In this document: one piece after another, positions 62,123 to 64,000 of the stretch
Numbering within the stretch: position 1 is the stretch's first letter
How the letters are laid out: each line of letters begins with the position of its first letter
Assembly: GCF_022458895.1 (NCBI RefSeq)
Contig: NZ_JAINFL010000002.1
Location: forward strand, 682,001 to 746,000
Direction of reading: 5' to 3'
Length of the DNA stretch: 64,000 bases
Source of the DNA: Roseihalotalea indica
GTDB lineage: Bacteria; Bacteroidota; Bacteroidia; Cytophagales; Cyclobacteriaceae
The notes under the pieces: model-generated
The model's input: the letters and a program-made list of their open reading frames with translations, nothing else
What the model was told of the DNA's origin: nothing
Databases searched by the model: none
Made by a program: the position numbers and the translations under genes

Positions 62123-63140
62123 CCCTGTAGGAGTCATTGGGGCCGGTAGCTTTGGAACGGTCGTAGCTAATTTGCTTGCGCAAAATAGTGAGGTTCTGCT
62201 TTATGCCCGCCGAGAAGAAGTAGTAGAAGAGATTATCCACGAGCGGCGTAGTGCCGGGTATAGTGTGCATGCCCGAGTAAAGGCTACTAATGATTTGGAA
62301 GCGGTGGTAGAACAGTGTTCTGTACTGTTTCCAATTGTGGCTTCTTCCGGCTTCCGGGATACCATGCGTAGTTTGTCGCCCTATCTTCACCCTTATCATA
62401 TCGTCATTCATGGCACCAAAGGGTTGGATGTCTCCGCAGAAACATCTTCTCCCCTTACGCGCGATCATGTAAAAACGATGAGTGAAGTCATTCGTGAAGA
62501 AACGATTGCCGTGCGAATCGGCTGCCTGGCAGGCCCTAATCTGGCCCATGAGTTGGGCGAAGGGCAACCCGCGGCTACCGTTGTTGCTAGCCATTTTGAC
62601 GAGGTTATTCAGACCGGACAACGTCTGCTTCGTAACGATTTGTTTCAGGTCTATGGTAACGATGATCTTATTGGAATTGAGCTGTGTGGTATTCTGAAAA
62701 ATATTATTGCAATTGCATCAGGAGCTCTAAGTGGGCTCGGGCTGGGAGAAAATGCTCGAGCACTACTGATCAGCAGAGGGTTATGGGAAATGATGGCTAT
62801 CGGTAAAGCACTGGGTGGCAACTCCGAAGCATTTATGGGGTTGGCCGGGGTGGGTGATCTGGTGGCAACCTGCTTCAGCACCCATAGTCGCAATTTTACG
62901 GTAGGTTACCGGTTAGCCCAGGGAGAAACGCTGAGCGGTATTGTGCAGGACATGGAGGAAGTGGCCGAAGGTGTGAACACGACCCGGGTTGTGAAACAAC
63001 TGACGGATTACTACCAGGTTCCAGCTCCTATTACTCGTATGCTTCATCGGATGTTGTTCGAAGACTTACCCGCCCGACGAGCTTTAGAAGGTTTAATGAA
63101 AATCCCGCTGGGAGAAGGAGAAGATGTAGGCATCTTATAA
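62106..63140 (+). CDS. gpsA: Glycerol-3-phosphate dehydrogenase [NAD(P)+]
   Basis: A 344 aa enzyme reducing dihydroxyacetone phosphate to sn-glycerol-3-phosphate for phospholipids. The Rossmann motif GVIGAGSFGTVVA is at residues 8-20, with KGLD, CLAGPNLAHEL, catalytic Lys in LCGILKNIIAI, and GLAGVGDLVATCFS. There is no ATG at the proper place; TTG at 62106 (or 62115) gives the normal start just before the nucleotide motif. The longer open frame reaches back into the acyltransferase gene and is not protein-like. It overlaps that gene by 17 bases. Confidence 0.93.
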   Translation: MKSLNNPVGVIGAGSFGTVVANLLAQNSEVLLYARREEVVEEIIHERRSAGYSVHARVKATNDLEAVVEQCSVLFPIVASSGFRDTMRSLSPYLHPYHIVIHGTKGLDVSAETSSPLTRDHVKTMSEVIREETIAVRIGCLAGPNLAHELGEGQPAATVVASHFDEVIQTGQRLLRNDLFQVYGNDDLIGIELCGILKNIIAIASGALSGLGLGENARALLISRGLWEMMAIGKALGGNSEAFMGLAGVGDLVATCFSTHSRNFTVGYRLAQGETLSGIVQDMEEVAEGVNTTRVVKQLTDYYQVPAPITRMLHRMLFEDLPARRALEGLMKIPLGEGEDVGIL

Positions 63141-63145
63141 AAAAA

Positions 63146-63172
63146 TAGCCACCCGGTTTGCGAGTGGCTATC
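63146..63172. terminator. Terminator hairpin between gpsA and OmpA genes
   Basis: ATAGCCAC (63146-63153) and GTGGCTAT (63165-63172) are perfect 8-base arms with an 11-base loop. A-rich sequence on the left and moderately T-rich on the right suit termination from both strands between the convergent genes. Confidence 0.7.
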
Positions 63173-63190
63173 TTATTGCTTGTCTCTGAT

Positions 63191-64000
63191 TTATTTATTT
63201 AAATCTACTAACCGGATTTCTACCCGGCGGCTTTCTTCAGCACTCACTTTTACCGCTTCAGAGGCCCCATGTCCACGAGCCAGAATACGTCGCCGGACAA
63301 TGCCCCGCTGGTTAAAGAAAGTTAGTACCTCAATGGCTCGCTCATTCGAGAGCCGGTTGTTAGTTTCCGCATCTCCCTCCGGTGAAGCATAACCTGTGAT
63401 CTCAATGCCCAGATCGGCATGCTTTTTCAAAGGATCGAGAATCTTGGTAAGCGTTTCGGCATACGAGTCATCAATATGGCTGTCACCCACCGAGAAGTAA
63501 ACCTTATACGTTTCGTTTAGCAGCGATTTATCATAGTTAGATGCCGCAACCTTCTGATTCTTTTGCTTAATAGCTTCTTCAGTAACATAAAAGGTAGGGA
63601 GAGTATAAACAGTCTCATTACCAACTTTTTTAGCTACCAGATTATCCTCACCAGTTTCATCATAGAAATACGATACACCGGCTGCTTCTAGTTTCTCCGT
63701 ATCCAGCGCATCAAAATTTACATCCTCAATAGGGCTTGTTTTATACATCAGATCCAAGAGGTAATTATAAGCCGCAGTATCCGTTGAGGCAATAATAGAC
63801 TCCATCATATCATACAGATCCAGACTATCATTTTGCACTAGCATGGCTTCATTGGCTACTCTTACTGATTTCTCTTTAGAATTTTTAATATCGAAAAAAG
63901 CGTTTTTTACTGATATTTCCTGTCCTACAATTACATCAAACTGCTTGATGGGCTTCAGCACAATTTCCTGATACAACTCGTAAAAGTTCGTTTGATTCGG
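63191..64000 (-). CDS. OmpA-family protein (5' end beyond window)
   Basis: The frame stays open to the window edge, giving 269 residues of a longer protein whose N-terminus is missing. The last 110 residues are an OmpA C-terminal domain: VYFSVGDSHIDD, IEITGYASPEGDAE, NNRLSNERAIEVL and ILARGHGA, which binds peptidoglycan through its Asp and Arg. Before it lies a region with VGQEISVKNAFFDIKNS, resembling the same fold's beginning. It should anchor the outer membrane to the wall. Bacteroidota versions often carry additional repeats upstream. Confidence 0.88.
   Translation of the reverse strand, partial: PNQTNFYELYQEIVLKPIKQFDVIVGQEISVKNAFFDIKNSKEKSVRVANEAMLVQNDSLDLYDMMESIIASTDTAAYNYLLDLMYKTSPIEDVNFDALDTEKLEAAGVSYFYDETGEDNLVAKKVGNETVYTLPTFYVTEEAIKQKNQKVAASNYDKSLLNETYKVYFSVGDSHIDDSYAETLTKILDPLKKHADLGIEITGYASPEGDAETNNRLSNERAIEVLTFFNQRGIVRRRILARGHGASEAVKVSAEESRRVEIRLVDLNK

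Overview
The window reads as chromosomal DNA of a free-living Bacteroidota bacterium, most likely of the order Cytophagales. The evidence is a set of lineage-typical proteins: FtsX-type permeases with an N-terminal prefix domain under a PadR regulator, a sigma-70/FecR(DUF4974)/STN cascade, a 'putative porin', DUF4905 and DUF4112 proteins, and RimM next to S16. In addition, -7 boxes of the Bacteroidota form TAnnTTTG lie ahead of several genes. Genes are dense on both strands. No rRNA, tRNA or CRISPR array was seen.

Layout. 1-8.6 kb: a DUF4905 gene cut by the window edge, a secreted NfeD/ClpP-class protease, a UBP-type zinc finger, a receiver protein lacking its phospho-acceptor Asp, a five-module CHRD lipoprotein, and a two-gene unit of a membrane protein plus a membrane-anchored Hsp70-like ATPase. 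8.8-17.2 kb: a PadR regulator and three tandem 880-890 aa permeases. 17.4-22.5 kb: putative porin and lpxK, divergent from a NIF3 protein and a coiled-coil zinc-ribbon-like protein. 22.6-26.5 kb: ECF sigma factor, FecR anti-sigma factor and an STN protein carrying LA_2272-type surface repeats. 26.5-35.3 kb: an SDR enzyme, an orphan anti-sigma-like protein, a flavin reductase, DUF4112, an amidophosphoribosyltransferase, nuoN and nuoM.

35.4-43.6 kb holds the most notable system: a complete ebo cluster (eboA, B, C, D, E, F). It encodes the conserved metabolite-trafficking module known from cyanobacterial scytonemin export and from other bacteria and algae. An IS110-family element sits between eboD and eboE. 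Its 5' non-coding end folds into three consecutive stem-loops directly ahead of the transposase. Two loop segments match the sequence just after the transposase stop, one in sense and one in antisense, and they overlap on three bases. This is the pattern expected of a bridge RNA with donor and target guides.

43.7-56 kb: a small lipoprotein, a cupin, an S9 peptidase lipoprotein, rlmN, MscS, a TRAP transporter whose substrate-binding subunit lies about 3 kb away on the other strand, DUF2254, a polysaccharide deacetylase and a DUF2227 protein. 56.1-64 kb: rpsP with a very long acidic tail, rimM, an aconitase, thiol peroxidase, and an acyltransferase-gpsA overlap joining glycerol-3-phosphate synthesis to its acylation. 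The window ends in an OmpA-family gene that runs off the edge.

Functions are assigned from recognised motifs and family resemblance read by eye; no database search was possible.
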